From Parageobacillus thermantarcticus (lineage in GTDB: Bacteria; Bacillota; Bacilli; Bacillales; Anoxybacillaceae): a DNA stretch of 52,362 bases. Positions 1 to 9,988 of the stretch are shown here, one piece after another. Below the pieces are notes generated by a model. That model searched no databases and was not told the origin of the DNA. It saw only the letters and a program-made list of their open reading frames with translations. The translations under genes and the position numbers were made by a program. Where the stretch lies: the NCBI RefSeq assembly GCF_900111865.1, contig NZ_FOJS01000021.1, positions 1 to 52,362 on the forward strand, in the 5' to 3' direction. Position 1 is the first letter of the stretch. The number at the start of each line of letters is the position of its first letter.

Positions 1-184
<184 letters not shown>

Positions 185-425
185 AGTTGATTGGCTTATT
201 CTCATAAGCTTCAGCGCCGACACCACAAGGCGCCAGTCGCCTTCGCTTTTCTGATTGTCTAGTTTCGGCTCCTAGCCCCTCGGGACGCTTCGGTCTCGCT
301 GTGGCGGCAACAGCCTCCTCGCGAGCCCTCCAGCGCCTGTCAGGGCTAATCAGTCGCCTCCACTTTTCTATGTGGACGCTTCGTTTTGTTCAGTTTTCAA
401 GGAACATTTTCTTTTTTAAGCGACT
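185..425 (-). other. 16S rRNA leader, GC-rich and structured
   Basis: This is transcribed leader between the tandem rRNA promoters and 16S. It is much more GC-rich than the promoter region. It holds two copies of a module that on the minus strand reads GGCGACTG, 13 or 15 nt, then GGCGCTG (complements at 331-358 and 212-241). Extended pairing is likely, as expected for rRNA processing stems. No gene is seen in it. Confidence 0.6.
388..406 (-). promoter_or_regulatory. boxA-like rRNA antitermination/processing motif
   Basis: The minus strand reads TGTTCCTTGAAAACTGAAC just downstream of the second rRNA promoter. This matches the TGTTCTTTGAAAACT-type element common in Bacillus rRNA leaders and spacers, thought to act in Nus-dependent antitermination or processing. 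Assigned by motif similarity only. Confidence 0.5.
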
Positions 426-430
426 TTATC

Positions 431-459
431 AATATATCATTTTTAAAATTTGGTGTCAA
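431..459 (-). promoter_or_regulatory. rRNA operon promoter P2 (sigma-A)
   Basis: Minus strand: -35 TTGACA (454-459), 17-nt spacer, -10 TATATT (431-436). It is the downstream member of a tandem pair typical of Bacillus rrn operons. Confidence 0.9.
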
Positions 460-484
460 TAGTTTTTTAAAAACGACATAATTT

Positions 485-513
485 AATATATCAATTATAT
501 GTATAAAAGTCAA
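485..513 (-). promoter_or_regulatory. rRNA operon promoter P1 (sigma-A)
   Basis: Minus strand: -35 TTGACT (508-513), 17-nt spacer, -10 TATATT (485-490). The spacer length and -10 are the same as in P2, 54 nt further downstream. Confidence 0.88.
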
Positions 514-530
514 TTACTTTTTTTAAAAAA

Positions 531-568
531 TTTTTATGTCCCCTATGATCCTTTTGTTCATAGGGGAC
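531..568 (-). terminator. Rho-independent terminator after lysS
   Basis: An 11-bp perfect stem GTCCCCTATGA/TCATAGGGGAC (558-568 with 538-548) is followed on the minus strand by a U-rich tract. It lies directly after the lysS stop and separates lysS from the rRNA promoters. Confidence 0.92.
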
Positions 569-574
569 ACGATT

Positions 575-2086
<1,512 letters not shown>

Positions 2087-2090
2087 TTAT

Positions 2091-2118
2091 GAAAAATACT
2101 GCCAGCGAAGGCTGGCAG
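2091..2118 (-). terminator. Terminator after dusB
   Basis: Perfect 7-bp stem CTGCCAG/CTGGCAG with a 6-nt CCTTCG loop, followed on the minus strand by TATTTTTC. It sits between dusB and lysS and probably attenuates read-through into lysS. Confidence 0.85.
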
Positions 2119-2135
2119 CGAATATATCGACTCTT

Positions 2136-3137
2136 TTACACAGCCTGTGCATTCATTTGTTCTTTGCTTTCTACTTCTTCGACAAAATTAAGCAAAAGAG
2201 TGGCAAGTTGTTCGCGAGTGTTGCATTCATTAATCGCATTGCGAATTTTTGCGTTACCGCGCACTCCTTTTAAATACCACGCCGCATGCTTGCGCATTTC
2301 TTTTACCGCGATATGCTCGCCTTTTAACGCAATGAGGCGATCTAAATGCAAAAGGCACACTTCCACTTTTTCCCTTACCGTCGGTTCTGGGATTAATTCT
2401 CCCGTTTCTAAATAACGAACTGTTCGGTAGATCATCCATGGGTTCCCGAGAGCGGCGCGCCCGATCATCACGCCGTCCACACCTGTTTCTTCCAGCATCC
2501 GTTTTGCGTCTTGCGGCGTTTTTACATCACCGTTTCCAATGACAGGAATATTGACCGCTTCTTTTACTTGTTTAATGATATTCCAATCGGCTTTGCCTTC
2601 GTACATTTGCACCCTCGTTCTTCCGTGAACCGCTACCGCCTTGCCGCCGGCGCGCTCTACAGCTTGCGCATTTTCCACTGCGTAAATATGTTCTTCGTCC
2701 CAGCCGATTCGCATTTTTACTGTTACAGGTTTTTCCACTGCGTCTACAATCGCGGCAACGACATCATAAATTTTATTCGGATCTAAAAGCCATTTTGCAC
2801 CTGCATCGCATTTCGTGATTTTTGGCACAGGGCATCCCATATTAATATCAATGATATCGGCGTTCGTATTTTTATCGACAAATTTTGCAGCTTCTACAAG
2901 CGTTTCTTTTTCTCCGCCAAAAATTTGCAAGCTTAGCGGTTTTTCGCGTTCATCAATATATAACATGTTTAGCGTTTTTTCGTTATTGTACACAATCCCT
3001 TTATCACTTACCATTTCCGCACAAACAAGCCCAGCTCCGAACTCTTTCACAGTAAGGCGGAATGCCGAATTGCACACACCGGCCATTGGCGCAAGGACAA
3101 CGCGGTTTTTAATTTCTACATCGCCGATTTTAAACAT
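2136..3137 (-). CDS. dusB: tRNA-dihydrouridine synthase B
   Basis: Flavin-dependent reduction of uridines to dihydrouridine in tRNA. The 333-aa product has the family TIM-barrel signature: N-terminal [24 protein letters not shown] with the catalytic Cys about a third of the way in, the VKMRIGW strand, and the FMN-phosphate-binding GNGDV and [10 protein letters not shown] segments. A longer reading frame continues upstream to 3194, but the start at 3137 is chosen because AAAGGAGG sits just before this ATG and the family begins MFKIG. Its position between the small HTH gene and lysS matches yacF of B. subtilis. Confidence 0.96.
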   Translation of the reverse strand: MFKIGDVEIKNRVVLAPMAGVCNSAFRLTVKEFGAGLVCAEMVSDKGIVYNNEKTLNMLYIDEREKPLSLQIFGGEKETLVEAAKFVDKNTNADIIDINMGCPVPKITKCDAGAKWLLDPNKIYDVVAAIVDAVEKPVTVKMRIGWDEEHIYAVENAQAVERAGGKAVAVHGRTRVQMYEGKADWNIIKQVKEAVNIPVIGNGDVKTPQDAKRMLEETGVDGVMIGRAALGNPWMIYRTVRYLETGELIPEPTVREKVEVCLLHLDRLIALKGEHIAVKEMRKHAAWYLKGVRGNAKIRNAINECNTREQLATLLLNFVEEVESKEQMNAQAV

Positions 3138-3153
3138 CGGTCTGCCTCCTTTC

Positions 3154-3375
3154 TTATTCCCCAGACTCTGATCGTGGCGGAGCAAGCTCTTCAACAGATA
3201 TATTCAACCGTTCGGCAATTTGCTGTACTAATTCCTCTGGCGGCAAACGATTTCCCCGCTCAATTTCTCCTAAAATCGACACAGATATGCCCAGTTCTTT
3301 TGCCAGCCTTTCTTGTGTATATCCTTTCAGCTTTCGAAAAGCGCGAATACGTCTTCCCCATTTTTCTGCTTCCAT
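3154..3375 (-). CDS. yazB: Small XRE-family HTH protein (YazB-like)
   Basis: This 73-aa protein is almost entirely one Cro/CI-type helix-turn-helix: [19 protein letters not shown], then [19 protein letters not shown], the classic recognition-helix pattern. It probably binds DNA, but its target is unknown. AAGGAG lies just before the ATG. The start overlaps the 3' end of folK by 49 nt, so it is likely coupled to the folate operon. B. subtilis has a homologous small gene at this place. Confidence 0.9.
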   Translation of the reverse strand: MEAEKWGRRIRAFRKLKGYTQERLAKELGISVSILGEIERGNRLPPEELVQQIAERLNISVEELAPPRSESGE

Positions 3376-3854
3376 ACGCGAACTCCTTCTTTGTCAGGTA
3401 GTCGATCTACGAGGCATAATAAATGTTGGGTAACATTCGGAATATGGATATCGCGATTTAATTCCAATAACGGAATCATCACAAATGCACGCTCCGTCAT
3501 ACGCGGATGAGGAATGGTAAGCTGTTCTGTTTCAATATTTTCGTGATTATATAATAAAATGTCAAGGTCCAACGTTCGCGGTCCCCAACGTATTTCCCTT
3601 TTTCTCCCAAAATTTTGTTCGATTTTTTGCGTAACATCTAGTAACGCAAAAGGAGAAAGGGAAGTATAAATTTTAATAACCATATTTAAAAACTTACCTT
3701 GATGGACATAGCCGACTGGTTCGGTCTCATAAATAGACGAAGTAGCGGCGACGGAAATGTGTTCATGGCTATCCAGCATTTTGACGGCTTCCCGCAAATA
3801 ATAGAAGCGATCGCCGATATTAGAACCGATTGCAATATACGCATAATTTTCCAT
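3327..3854 (-). CDS. folK: 6-hydroxymethyl-7,8-dihydropterin pyrophosphokinase (HPPK)
   Basis: Transfers pyrophosphate from ATP to 6-hydroxymethyl-dihydropterin, the step before DHPS in folate synthesis. The 175-aa product shows the N-terminal AYIAIGSNIGDR pterin site, the YETEPVG loop, and the signature RWGPRTLDLDILLY, whose paired Asp residues bind Mg-ATP. The ATG directly follows the folB stop (TAA-ATG), with AAGGGG upstream. Its end overlaps yazB. Confidence 0.97.
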   Translation of the reverse strand: MENYAYIAIGSNIGDRFYYLREAVKMLDSHEHISVAATSSIYETEPVGYVHQGKFLNMVIKIYTSLSPFALLDVTQKIEQNFGRKREIRWGPRTLDLDILLYNHENIETEQLTIPHPRMTERAFVMIPLLELNRDIHIPNVTQHLLCLVDRLPDKEGVRVWKQKNGEDVFALFES

Positions 3855-4214
3855 TTAACGACCCCTTACAATTTCTACTGCGACAGATTCATAATGACCT
3901 TGAATGGGCGGATTTGGTTTTGTCACTTTAATCGTACAACGAGCAACGGTTGGAAAAGAAGATAATATTTGCTCAGCGATCGTTTCCGCCACTGCTTCGA
4001 TTAACGAAAATCGCCGTTGCTCGACGACATTTCGGCAAATATCGTATACTTCCGCATAATTAATCGTATCATCTAACTGATCGCTTTTTCCAGCTTTTTG
4101 TAAATCCGTCTCGAGGATGACGTCGACAATAAAGCGCTGCCCAAGCACATTTTCTTCTGGAAGAACGCCGTGATATCCGTAGAATTCCATACGGTGAAGA
4201 TAAATTTTATCGAT
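3855..4214 (-). CDS. folB: Dihydroneopterin aldolase, probable ATC start
   Basis: Converts dihydroneopterin to 6-hydroxymethyl-dihydropterin. Family features are visible: MEFYGYHGVLPEEN near the N-terminus, LDDTINYAEVYDI, the catalytic-region EAVAETIAEQIL, and TKPNPPIQGHYESVAVEI at the end. The start is unusual. The codon aligning with the family's initiator Met is ATC (4212-4214). It has AAGGAG exactly 9 nt upstream and overlaps the folP stop, as expected for a coupled start. In-frame alternatives are a TTG at 4235 without a ribosome site, giving 126 aa, and an internal ATG at 4190 that would cut off the first strand. The function is secure; the start is an inference. Confidence 0.9.
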   Translation of the reverse strand: MDKIYLHRMEFYGYHGVLPEENVLGQRFIVDVILETDLQKAGKSDQLDDTINYAEVYDICRNVVEQRRFSLIEAVAETIAEQILSSFPTVARCTIKVTKPNPPIQGHYESVAVEIVRGR

Positions 4215-5061
4215 CGCCCTCCACTCCTTTTCCAAGCATTGCGTCCATCATTTTCGCCATTCGCGCAATTGGCAATACATCGTGAACGCGGACAATGTGG
4301 GCTCCCTTTGCGATTCCGAAGCATACGGTCGCTCCTGTTCCTTCGACTCGTTCATCGACCGGTAAATCAAGAACACGACCGATAAACCGTTTCCGTGACG
4401 TTCCAAGCAAAAGCGGATACCCCAGTTTGACAAATTCGTCTAAACGGCGCATGATTTCTAGGTTATGTTCAAATGTTTTCGCAAACCCGATACCCGGATC
4501 TAAAATAATGTTTTCGTCTTTCACGCCCGCGCGTTTTACGATTGCGACACTTTCCATTAAATCGGAAATCATGTCAGAAATTAAATCACGATACTGAAGA
4601 TCGTGACGATTATGCATTAAAATAATCGGAACATCGTAAAAAGCGGCGACTTCCGCCATCTTTTCATCCGCTTTCGCTCCCCACACGTCGTTAATGATGT
4701 GCGCTCCCGCTTCGATCGCTTGTCTGGCGACTTCGGCTTTATACGTATCTACGGAAATAGGGACATCGACTTCTTGAGCTACCGCTTTTACCACAGGAAT
4801 TACCCGCCGCAGTTCTTCCTCGAGCGATACTTTTTCCGCACCGGGACGAGTCGATTCCCCTCCAATATCAATAATGTCCGCTCCATCGGCAACAAGTTGT
4901 TTTGCGTGCTCGACCGCGCGATCGAGATCATAAAACCGTCCACCGTCAGAGAAAGAATCCGGCGTTACGTTGACAATGCCCATGACCATTGTCTTTTTCC
5001 GCAAATCCAACTCGTAATCTCCACAGCGAAGTACAAAAGGAGTGATATTGGTTGTAGCCAA
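4207..5061 (-). CDS. folP: Dihydropteroate synthase
   Basis: Condenses 6-hydroxymethyl-dihydropterin pyrophosphate with p-aminobenzoate; it is the sulfonamide target. The 284-aa TIM barrel shows both family signatures: MGIVNVTPDSFSDGG near residue 30 and DIIDIGGESTRPGA near residue 62. DPGIGFAKT and LLGTSRKRFIG follow later. TTG start at 5061, 8 nt after AAAGGATGG, which lies inside the end of pabC. The end overlaps folB, so expression is tightly coupled. Confidence 0.97.
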   Translation of the reverse strand: MATTNITPFVLRCGDYELDLRKKTMVMGIVNVTPDSFSDGGRFYDLDRAVEHAKQLVADGADIIDIGGESTRPGAEKVSLEEELRRVIPVVKAVAQEVDVPISVDTYKAEVARQAIEAGAHIINDVWGAKADEKMAEVAAFYDVPIILMHNRHDLQYRDLISDMISDLMESVAIVKRAGVKDENIILDPGIGFAKTFEHNLEIMRRLDEFVKLGYPLLLGTSRKRFIGRVLDLPVDERVEGTGATVCFGIAKGAHIVRVHDVLPIARMAKMMDAMLGKGVEGDR

Positions 5062-5064
5062 CGT

Positions 5065-5937
5065 TCATTCCATCCTTTCTACCAACTCATATTTTGTCCA
5101 TAAAAATGATGTGAAATGCTTGTAATGCTTCTGCAATAATGAAGTGACCGGCCCATCGGCACCCGGATAAGCACGGTCATCCATTTGATAAATAGGGACG
5201 ATTTCTTGAATAGAATTTGTCACAAATATTTCATCTGCTTGTCGCAGATGATCAAGTGTATAAAAACCTTCTTGACATTCGATTTTTAACGCATTCAACA
5301 GCGCAATCACAAATTGTCTTGTCACACCATTTAAAATTCCAGTATGAAGCGCTGGAGTGTATACCGTGCCGCTTTTTACCCAAAAAATATTCGAGACAAT
5401 TCCCTCGGCAACATATCCTTGTTCATTCAAAAAAATGCCTTCCACGTCGGTACGGGCGCCAATTTCCCGTTTGCCGATAATATTGTTCAAATAATGATGC
5501 GACTTTAACCGTTCTTTTCCCTCGGGAGTGTTTCGTCTCGTTTTTAAAACGATGCCGATCTTTCCTTTTGAAAAGGAAGGAGCCAAAATCGGCTTCATGT
5601 ACATAATGACCGTCGGTTGATCGTACTTGCTTGTTTGTAAGCCAATATCCCCGATGCCTGCCGAAACATTTAAGCGAACATAAGCATTTTGCAATCGATT
5701 TGCTTCCAAAAGACGATGAAGTATTTCCATCACTTCACAGCGAGTAAAAGATTTGGCGATATTCATCTCCCGCAAGCTATGATTCAACCGCTCCAAATGG
5801 TCGTCTAACAAAAACGGATGGCCATCGTACGTGCGAAACGTTTCAAATACACCAAGCCCGTATAAAAAGCCGTGGTCAAACGGCGAAATACGCGCTTCAT
5901 CCTTATGAACGACTCGTCCATCGACATATACATACAT
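5065..5937 (-). CDS. pabC: Aminodeoxychorismate lyase
   Basis: PLP-dependent fold-type IV enzyme that releases pyruvate from aminodeoxychorismate to give p-aminobenzoate. The 290-aa product has the N-terminal YVDGRVVHKDEARISPFDHGFLYG region, the PLP-binding Lys in KSHHYLNN near residue 155, and VTNSIQEIVPI near the end. The last two match the branched-chain aminotransferase/ADCL family. It lies 4 nt after pabA and 3 nt before folP. D-amino acid and branched-chain aminotransferases share the fold, but the folate context decides the call. Confidence 0.94.
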   Translation of the reverse strand: MYVYVDGRVVHKDEARISPFDHGFLYGLGVFETFRTYDGHPFLLDDHLERLNHSLREMNIAKSFTRCEVMEILHRLLEANRLQNAYVRLNVSAGIGDIGLQTSKYDQPTVIMYMKPILAPSFSKGKIGIVLKTRRNTPEGKERLKSHHYLNNIIGKREIGARTDVEGIFLNEQGYVAEGIVSNIFWVKSGTVYTPALHTGILNGVTRQFVIALLNALKIECQEGFYTLDHLRQADEIFVTNSIQEIVPIYQMDDRAYPGADGPVTSLLQKHYKHFTSFLWTKYELVERME

Positions 5938-5941
5938 ACGG

Positions 5942-6520
5942 CTATCGAACCCTTTTATACGTTTGGATAAAGTTCTCCAACAGCTTCATTCCATGGCTTG
6001 TCATAATCGACTCTGGATGAAACTGAACCCCTTCAACCGGCAATGTTTTATGGCGAATCGCCATAATTTCGTTTTCTTCCGTCCACGCGGAAATTTCAAA
6101 ACAATCCGGCAACGTCTCTTTTTCAACGATAAGAGAATGGTAACGAGTGGCTGTAAACGGGCTAGGAATATTAGTGAAAACGGTTTTTCCGTCATGGAAA
6201 ATTTGCGATGTTTTCCCATGCATTAAACGATCGGCACGAACGACTTTTCCGCCGAATGCTTGCGCAATCGCCTGATGGCCGAGGCAAACCCCAAAAATCG
6301 GGATTTTTCCTGCAAAATATTCGATCGCTTCTATGCTGACGCCAGCTTCATTCGGAGTGCAGGGACCAGGGGAGATCATCAGAAAATCAGGACTTAATGC
6401 CTCTATGCCCTTAATCGTAATTTCATCGTTCCGTTTTACAACTAATTCTTCCCCCAATACCCCCAAATATTGAACTAAATTGTATGTAAACGAATCGTAA
6501 TTATCAATCATCAAAATCAT
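5942..6520 (-). CDS. pabA: Aminodeoxychorismate/anthranilate synthase glutaminase subunit
   Basis: Class I glutamine amidotransferase that supplies ammonia to PabB. The 192-aa product has the triad: nucleophile Cys in [16 protein letters not shown] near residue 79, and His and Glu in [13 protein letters not shown] near residue 170. In B. subtilis this subunit serves both PABA and tryptophan synthesis; no trp gene is in the window, so that dual role is only inferred here. AGGTGAG lies before the ATG. It follows pabB by 11 nt. Confidence 0.95.
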   Translation of the reverse strand: MILMIDNYDSFTYNLVQYLGVLGEELVVKRNDEITIKGIEALSPDFLMISPGPCTPNEAGVSIEAIEYFAGKIPIFGVCLGHQAIAQAFGGKVVRADRLMHGKTSQIFHDGKTVFTNIPSPFTATRYHSLIVEKETLPDCFEISAWTEENEIMAIRHKTLPVEGVQFHPESIMTSHGMKLLENFIQTYKRVR

Positions 6521-6531
6521 CTTGTCTCACC

Positions 6532-7947
6532 TCATACTCTTAATAGTTTCTCCGCTTCGCTCATCTCTTTTGCTTTCCAAAGGGCCGCCGCCTTTTTTAA
6601 ACATTCGCGATATTCATGTTCGGGATGGGAATCGATGACAATTCCGGCTCCCGCTTGTACATGCGCGATTCCATCTTTAGCAATCATCGTACGAATCGCA
6701 ATATTGAATTCCATATCACCATCGAAGCTAATCCACCCGATGGAACCGGTATATACGCCGCGACGTACCGGCTCAAGCTCTTCGATAATCTCCATTGTCC
6801 GCACTTTTGGAGCTCCAGTAATCGTGCCGCCAGGGAACATTGCTTGTAAACAATCAAACGCATCTTTTCCTTGCTTTAATTTTCCTGACACATGGGACAC
6901 GATATGCATAACGTGGGAATAACGCTCGATTGTCATCCATTCATCTACTTTCACCGTGCCATATTGGCATACACGCCCCAGATCATTGCGCTCTAAATCG
7001 ACGAGCATCACATGTTCCGCTATTTCTTTTTCGCTAGAAAGCAGCTTTTTTGCCAGCCGTCTGTCTTCTTCCTTCGTCTTCCCGCGTGAGCGCGTTCCGG
7101 CAATCGGCCTTGTGCTAATATCATCTCCCCGCTTTTTGACAAGCAATTCAGGCGAATTGCTAACGATTTGAAACTCCGGAAAGTGGATGTACGCCATGTA
7201 CGGAGACGGATTAATGACGCGCAGCTGCTCATAAATATGAAATGGATGTGTCAACAGCGGCTTCGATTGCCGCACGGATAAATTCACTTGAAACACGTCT
7301 CCCTGGGCAATATATTGCTGGACTTTTTTTACAGCTTCAACAAAATCTTCTTTTGTCATCGACACCGATGAGATGGCGTCTCGTTTTTGAAACGTCCATT
7401 CGCTATCGCTTTTCTTCTCTTCCAACCAACGTGACTCATAAAAAGAAAGGCGCCGTTTTGCTTCCAGTTCTTCGCCGTCCGCGTAATGAACAATCAGATG
7501 AAGTTGCTGTTTTTGATGGTCATATACGAATACGTCGTCAAAAATCAAAAAGTACATAGTTGGAAGCTGCAAATCGTCTCGCGCATACGAAGGGATTTTC
7601 TCAATATATCTTGCGCAGTCATAGCTGATATAACCAATCGCTCCACCTTGAAAAGGCAGTTCGCTTTTGGAAAAGTGAAGCGAAAATTGCGCAAACCATT
7701 GTTTGAGCAATAATAGCGGATTCCCTTCATACTGCTTTTCTTCACCGTGATAAGAGATGAAGAGCTGATTTTCTTTCGCTTGAATGATACCTGCAGGAGT
7801 TAAACCGATAATGCTGTAACGCCCGCCTTGACCGCTTTCTAGCAAAACATGGTACGGCTCACGAGCGGCAAGCGCCTTATATTGCCGAAACCAATCGCGT
7901 TTTGGGTAAGAGAGCGTCCGCCTCTTTCTATTTCCCCATTTTCGCAC
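6532..7947 (-). CDS. pabB: Aminodeoxychorismate synthase component I
   Basis: Converts chorismate plus ammonia to 4-amino-4-deoxychorismate, the first committed PABA step. The chorismate-binding half carries STRPIAGTRSRGKTKEEDRR, ERNDLGRVC and FPGGTITGAPKVR, shared with TrpE. Residues that separate TrpE from PabB cannot be fully weighed by eye; the adjacent pabC, folP, folB and folK settle the role. A GTG at 7947, 10 nt after AAGGAG, gives 471 aa and fits the B. subtilis length. The frame stays open upstream to 8010 without a ribosome site. First gene of the folate operon. Confidence 0.94.
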   Translation of the reverse strand: MRKWGNRKRRTLSYPKRDWFRQYKALAAREPYHVLLESGQGGRYSIIGLTPAGIIQAKENQLFISYHGEEKQYEGNPLLLLKQWFAQFSLHFSKSELPFQGGAIGYISYDCARYIEKIPSYARDDLQLPTMYFLIFDDVFVYDHQKQQLHLIVHYADGEELEAKRRLSFYESRWLEEKKSDSEWTFQKRDAISSVSMTKEDFVEAVKKVQQYIAQGDVFQVNLSVRQSKPLLTHPFHIYEQLRVINPSPYMAYIHFPEFQIVSNSPELLVKKRGDDISTRPIAGTRSRGKTKEEDRRLAKKLLSSEKEIAEHVMLVDLERNDLGRVCQYGTVKVDEWMTIERYSHVMHIVSHVSGKLKQGKDAFDCLQAMFPGGTITGAPKVRTMEIIEELEPVRRGVYTGSIGWISFDGDMEFNIAIRTMIAKDGIAHVQAGAGIVIDSHPEHEYRECLKKAAALWKAKEMSEAEKLLRV

Positions 7948-7969
7948 AATGACGTCACTCCTTATTTTC

Positions 7970-8017
7970 GACCATTGCACATTTTTATTGTACAATGAGT
8001 CGCCAAACATATCATTA
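7970..8017 (-). promoter_or_regulatory. Possible promoter region of the pab/fol operon
   Basis: Between the cysK terminator and pabB the minus strand has a good -10 (TACAAT, 7988-7993) but only a weak -35 (ATGATA, 17 nt upstream). It is placed where the folate operon needs a promoter. Confidence 0.4.
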
Positions 8018-8018
8018 C

Positions 8019-8054
8019 AAAAAATTTCGACAGGGGCCTTCTCCCTGTCGAAAT
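8019..8054 (-). terminator. Terminator after cysK
   Basis: A 12-bp perfect stem (8024-8035 with 8043-8054) with a 7-nt loop is followed on the minus strand by TTTTTG. It separates cysK from the folate operon. Confidence 0.93.
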
Positions 8055-8061
8055 CGCATGA

Positions 8062-8988
8062 TTATTCATCAAATTGGTAAAGCGGAGTGCTTAAGTAGCG
8101 TTCACCGTTACTTGGGATAATTGCCAACACTTTTTTCCCTTTGCCAAGTTCTTTGGCGACTTTTAATGCAGCATGAATAGCGGCGCCAGAAGAAATTCCG
8201 CCAAGAATTCCTTCTTCGCGGGCAGCGCGGCGGGCAGCAGCGAACGCTTCCTCCGTCGTTACCGTAATGACTCCATCGTAAATGTTTGTATCTAAAATGT
8301 CCGGCACAAATCCGGCACCGATTCCTTGAATTTTGTGTGGGCCTGGTTTTCCGCCGGATAATACAGGCGAATCAGCAGGCTCTACCGCATAAATTTTAAT
8401 GTTTGGATATTTTTCGCGAAGAACTTGTCCCGCTCCAGTAATCGTTCCGCCAGTACCAACGCCGGCAATAAACGCGTCTAATTGGTCGCCCATTTGTTCA
8501 ACAATTTCTTTCCCTGTCGTCAACCGGTGGATTTCCGGGTTTGCCTCGTTTTTAAATTGTTGCGGCATAAAATAGCCATGCTCTTTTACCAATTCTTCTG
8601 CTTTCGCAATCGCGCCGCGCATTCCTTGGCTTCCCGGCGTAAGCACTAATTCGGCGCCATATGCGCGCAATAAATTGCGGCGCTCTAAACTCATCGTATC
8701 CGGCATGACTAAAATCGCTTTATATCCTTTTGCCGCTGCGACCATTGCCAGCCCGATTCCTGTGTTTCCGCTTGTCGGCTCAACAATCGTGTCACCAGGT
8801 TTTATTTTTCCCTCTTTTTCCGCAGCTTCGATCATCGCCAAGGCAATACGGTCTTTCACGCTGCTTCCAGGGTTCATAAATTCCAGTTTTAAATAAACAT
8901 CGGCACTACCTTCATCGACAATACGATTTAATTTCACTACCGGCGTATCACCAATCAGTTCTGTAACAGAGTTTGCTACTTTTGCCAT
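8062..8988 (-). CDS. cysK: Cysteine synthase A (O-acetylserine sulfhydrylase)
   Basis: PLP enzyme that makes cysteine from O-acetylserine and sulfide. The 308-aa product has the family landmarks: [15 protein letters not shown] with the PLP Lys near residue 42, [12 protein letters not shown], the phosphate-binding GTGGTITG, and [13 protein letters not shown]. An upstream open extension to 9060 is ignored because GGGGTGG sits before the ATG at 8988 and the family begins near MAKVANSV. It has its own strong sigma-A promoter and a terminator, so it is monocistronic. In B. subtilis cysK is under CymR; inverted repeats in this promoter could be the operator. Confidence 0.97.
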   Translation of the reverse strand: MAKVANSVTELIGDTPVVKLNRIVDEGSADVYLKLEFMNPGSSVKDRIALAMIEAAEKEGKIKPGDTIVEPTSGNTGIGLAMVAAAKGYKAILVMPDTMSLERRNLLRAYGAELVLTPGSQGMRGAIAKAEELVKEHGYFMPQQFKNEANPEIHRLTTGKEIVEQMGDQLDAFIAGVGTGGTITGAGQVLREKYPNIKIYAVEPADSPVLSGGKPGPHKIQGIGAGFVPDILDTNIYDGVITVTTEEAFAAARRAAREEGILGGISSGAAIHAALKVAKELGKGKKVLAIIPSNGERYLSTPLYQFDE

Positions 8989-9031
8989 ATTTCCACCCCT
9001 AATCCCGATTAATTTTATAGAATTTGTCTCC

Positions 9032-9060
9032 AATGTATCAATTATTGGCTTAATTGTCAA
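9032..9060 (-). promoter_or_regulatory. cysK promoter with overlapping inverted repeats
   Basis: Minus strand: -35 TTGACA (9055-9060), 17-nt spacer, -10 TACATT (9032-9037). Two overlapping inverted repeats cover it: CAATTA-N6-TAATTG and CCAAT-N9-ATTGG. They are candidates for an operator; CymR is a guess from the B. subtilis regulon. Confidence 0.8.
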
Positions 9061-9083
9061 TCATTTTGATTTTTTTAAATTTT

Positions 9084-9974
9084 TTATTCTTCTTTCGCGT
9101 TTGCGAGCTGTTTCAGCTGCTCGAGTTCCTCTTTCGTGAAACGGTACGTTTCGTTGCAAAAATGACATGACGCTTCAGCGTACCCTTCTTTGTCAATAAT
9201 GTCTTGAATTTCCTGCGCTCCTAAGCTGATCAGCGCATCGGCAATTCGCTCCCGTGAACAGCGGCAAACAAACGCGACTGGAAGCGTCTCTAGCACTTTG
9301 ACATTTCCCTTTCCAAGCAGTTCTTCCAAAATCTCTTCCGGCGTCAATCCTTTTTCTACCATTCTTGAGACAGGCGGAATCGTCCGTAAACGATTTTCAA
9401 TCTGATCAATCGTCTTTTCTTCCGTTCCCGGCATCAGCTGGATGATAAAACCTCCCGCCGCCAATATCGTGTTGTCGGGATTGACAAGTACACCGACGCC
9501 GACAGAAGATGGAACTTGTTCCGAAGATGCAAAATAATACGTAAAATCTTCACCAAGCTCTCCCGAGATAATCGGCACTTGTCCAGTAAAGAAGTCACGC
9601 AGTCCTAGGTCTTTTACGACCGTTAACATGCCGTTTGTGCCGACTGCTTTTGCGACGTCCAACTTCCCATGTTCGTTTAAATCAAAGTGGACGTGTGGAT
9701 TCGTAACGTATCCGCGCACCTCCCCCTTCGCGTTGCTGTCGACAAGGATGGTGCCGATTGGACCGCCGCCATCAATTTTAATCGTTAATTTATCATCTCC
9801 TTTTAACATAGCTCCCATCATGACGCCCGCCGTAATCGCCCGGCCAAGCGCCGCGGAAGCAGTCGGCCATGTTTGGTGGCGGCGCTGCGCCTCGCTGACT
9901 GTATCCGTTGTTCGAGCAGCATACGCTCTTACTTGTCCATCATAAGCTAAAGCCTTCACTAAGTAGTCTGACAT
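9084..9974 (-). CDS. hslO: Redox-activated chaperone Hsp33
   Basis: Holdase chaperone switched on by oxidation and unfolding. The 296-aa product has the N-terminal core ([28 protein letters not shown]) and the C-terminal zinc switch with four Cys in the CxC...CxxC pattern, [12 protein letters not shown] and [13 protein letters not shown] lies before the ATG. It is 14 nt downstream of coaX. In B. subtilis a PrsA-like gene (yacD) lies between hslO and cysK; here they are about 95 nt apart with no room for it. Confidence 0.97.
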   Translation of the reverse strand: MSDYLVKALAYDGQVRAYAARTTDTVSEAQRRHQTWPTASAALGRAITAGVMMGAMLKGDDKLTIKIDGGGPIGTILVDSNAKGEVRGYVTNPHVHFDLNEHGKLDVAKAVGTNGMLTVVKDLGLRDFFTGQVPIISGELGEDFTYYFASSEQVPSSVGVGVLVNPDNTILAAGGFIIQLMPGTEEKTIDQIENRLRTIPPVSRMVEKGLTPEEILEELLGKGNVKVLETLPVAFVCRCSRERIADALISLGAQEIQDIIDKEGYAEASCHFCNETYRFTKEELEQLKQLANAKEE

Positions 9975-9988
9975 ACCAACTCAACCTT

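Noticed and set aside
185-425. Bacillaceae-1 RNA motif in the 16S leader
   Set aside because: Considered because such RNAs lie near rRNA operons, but the expected loop sequence was not seen.
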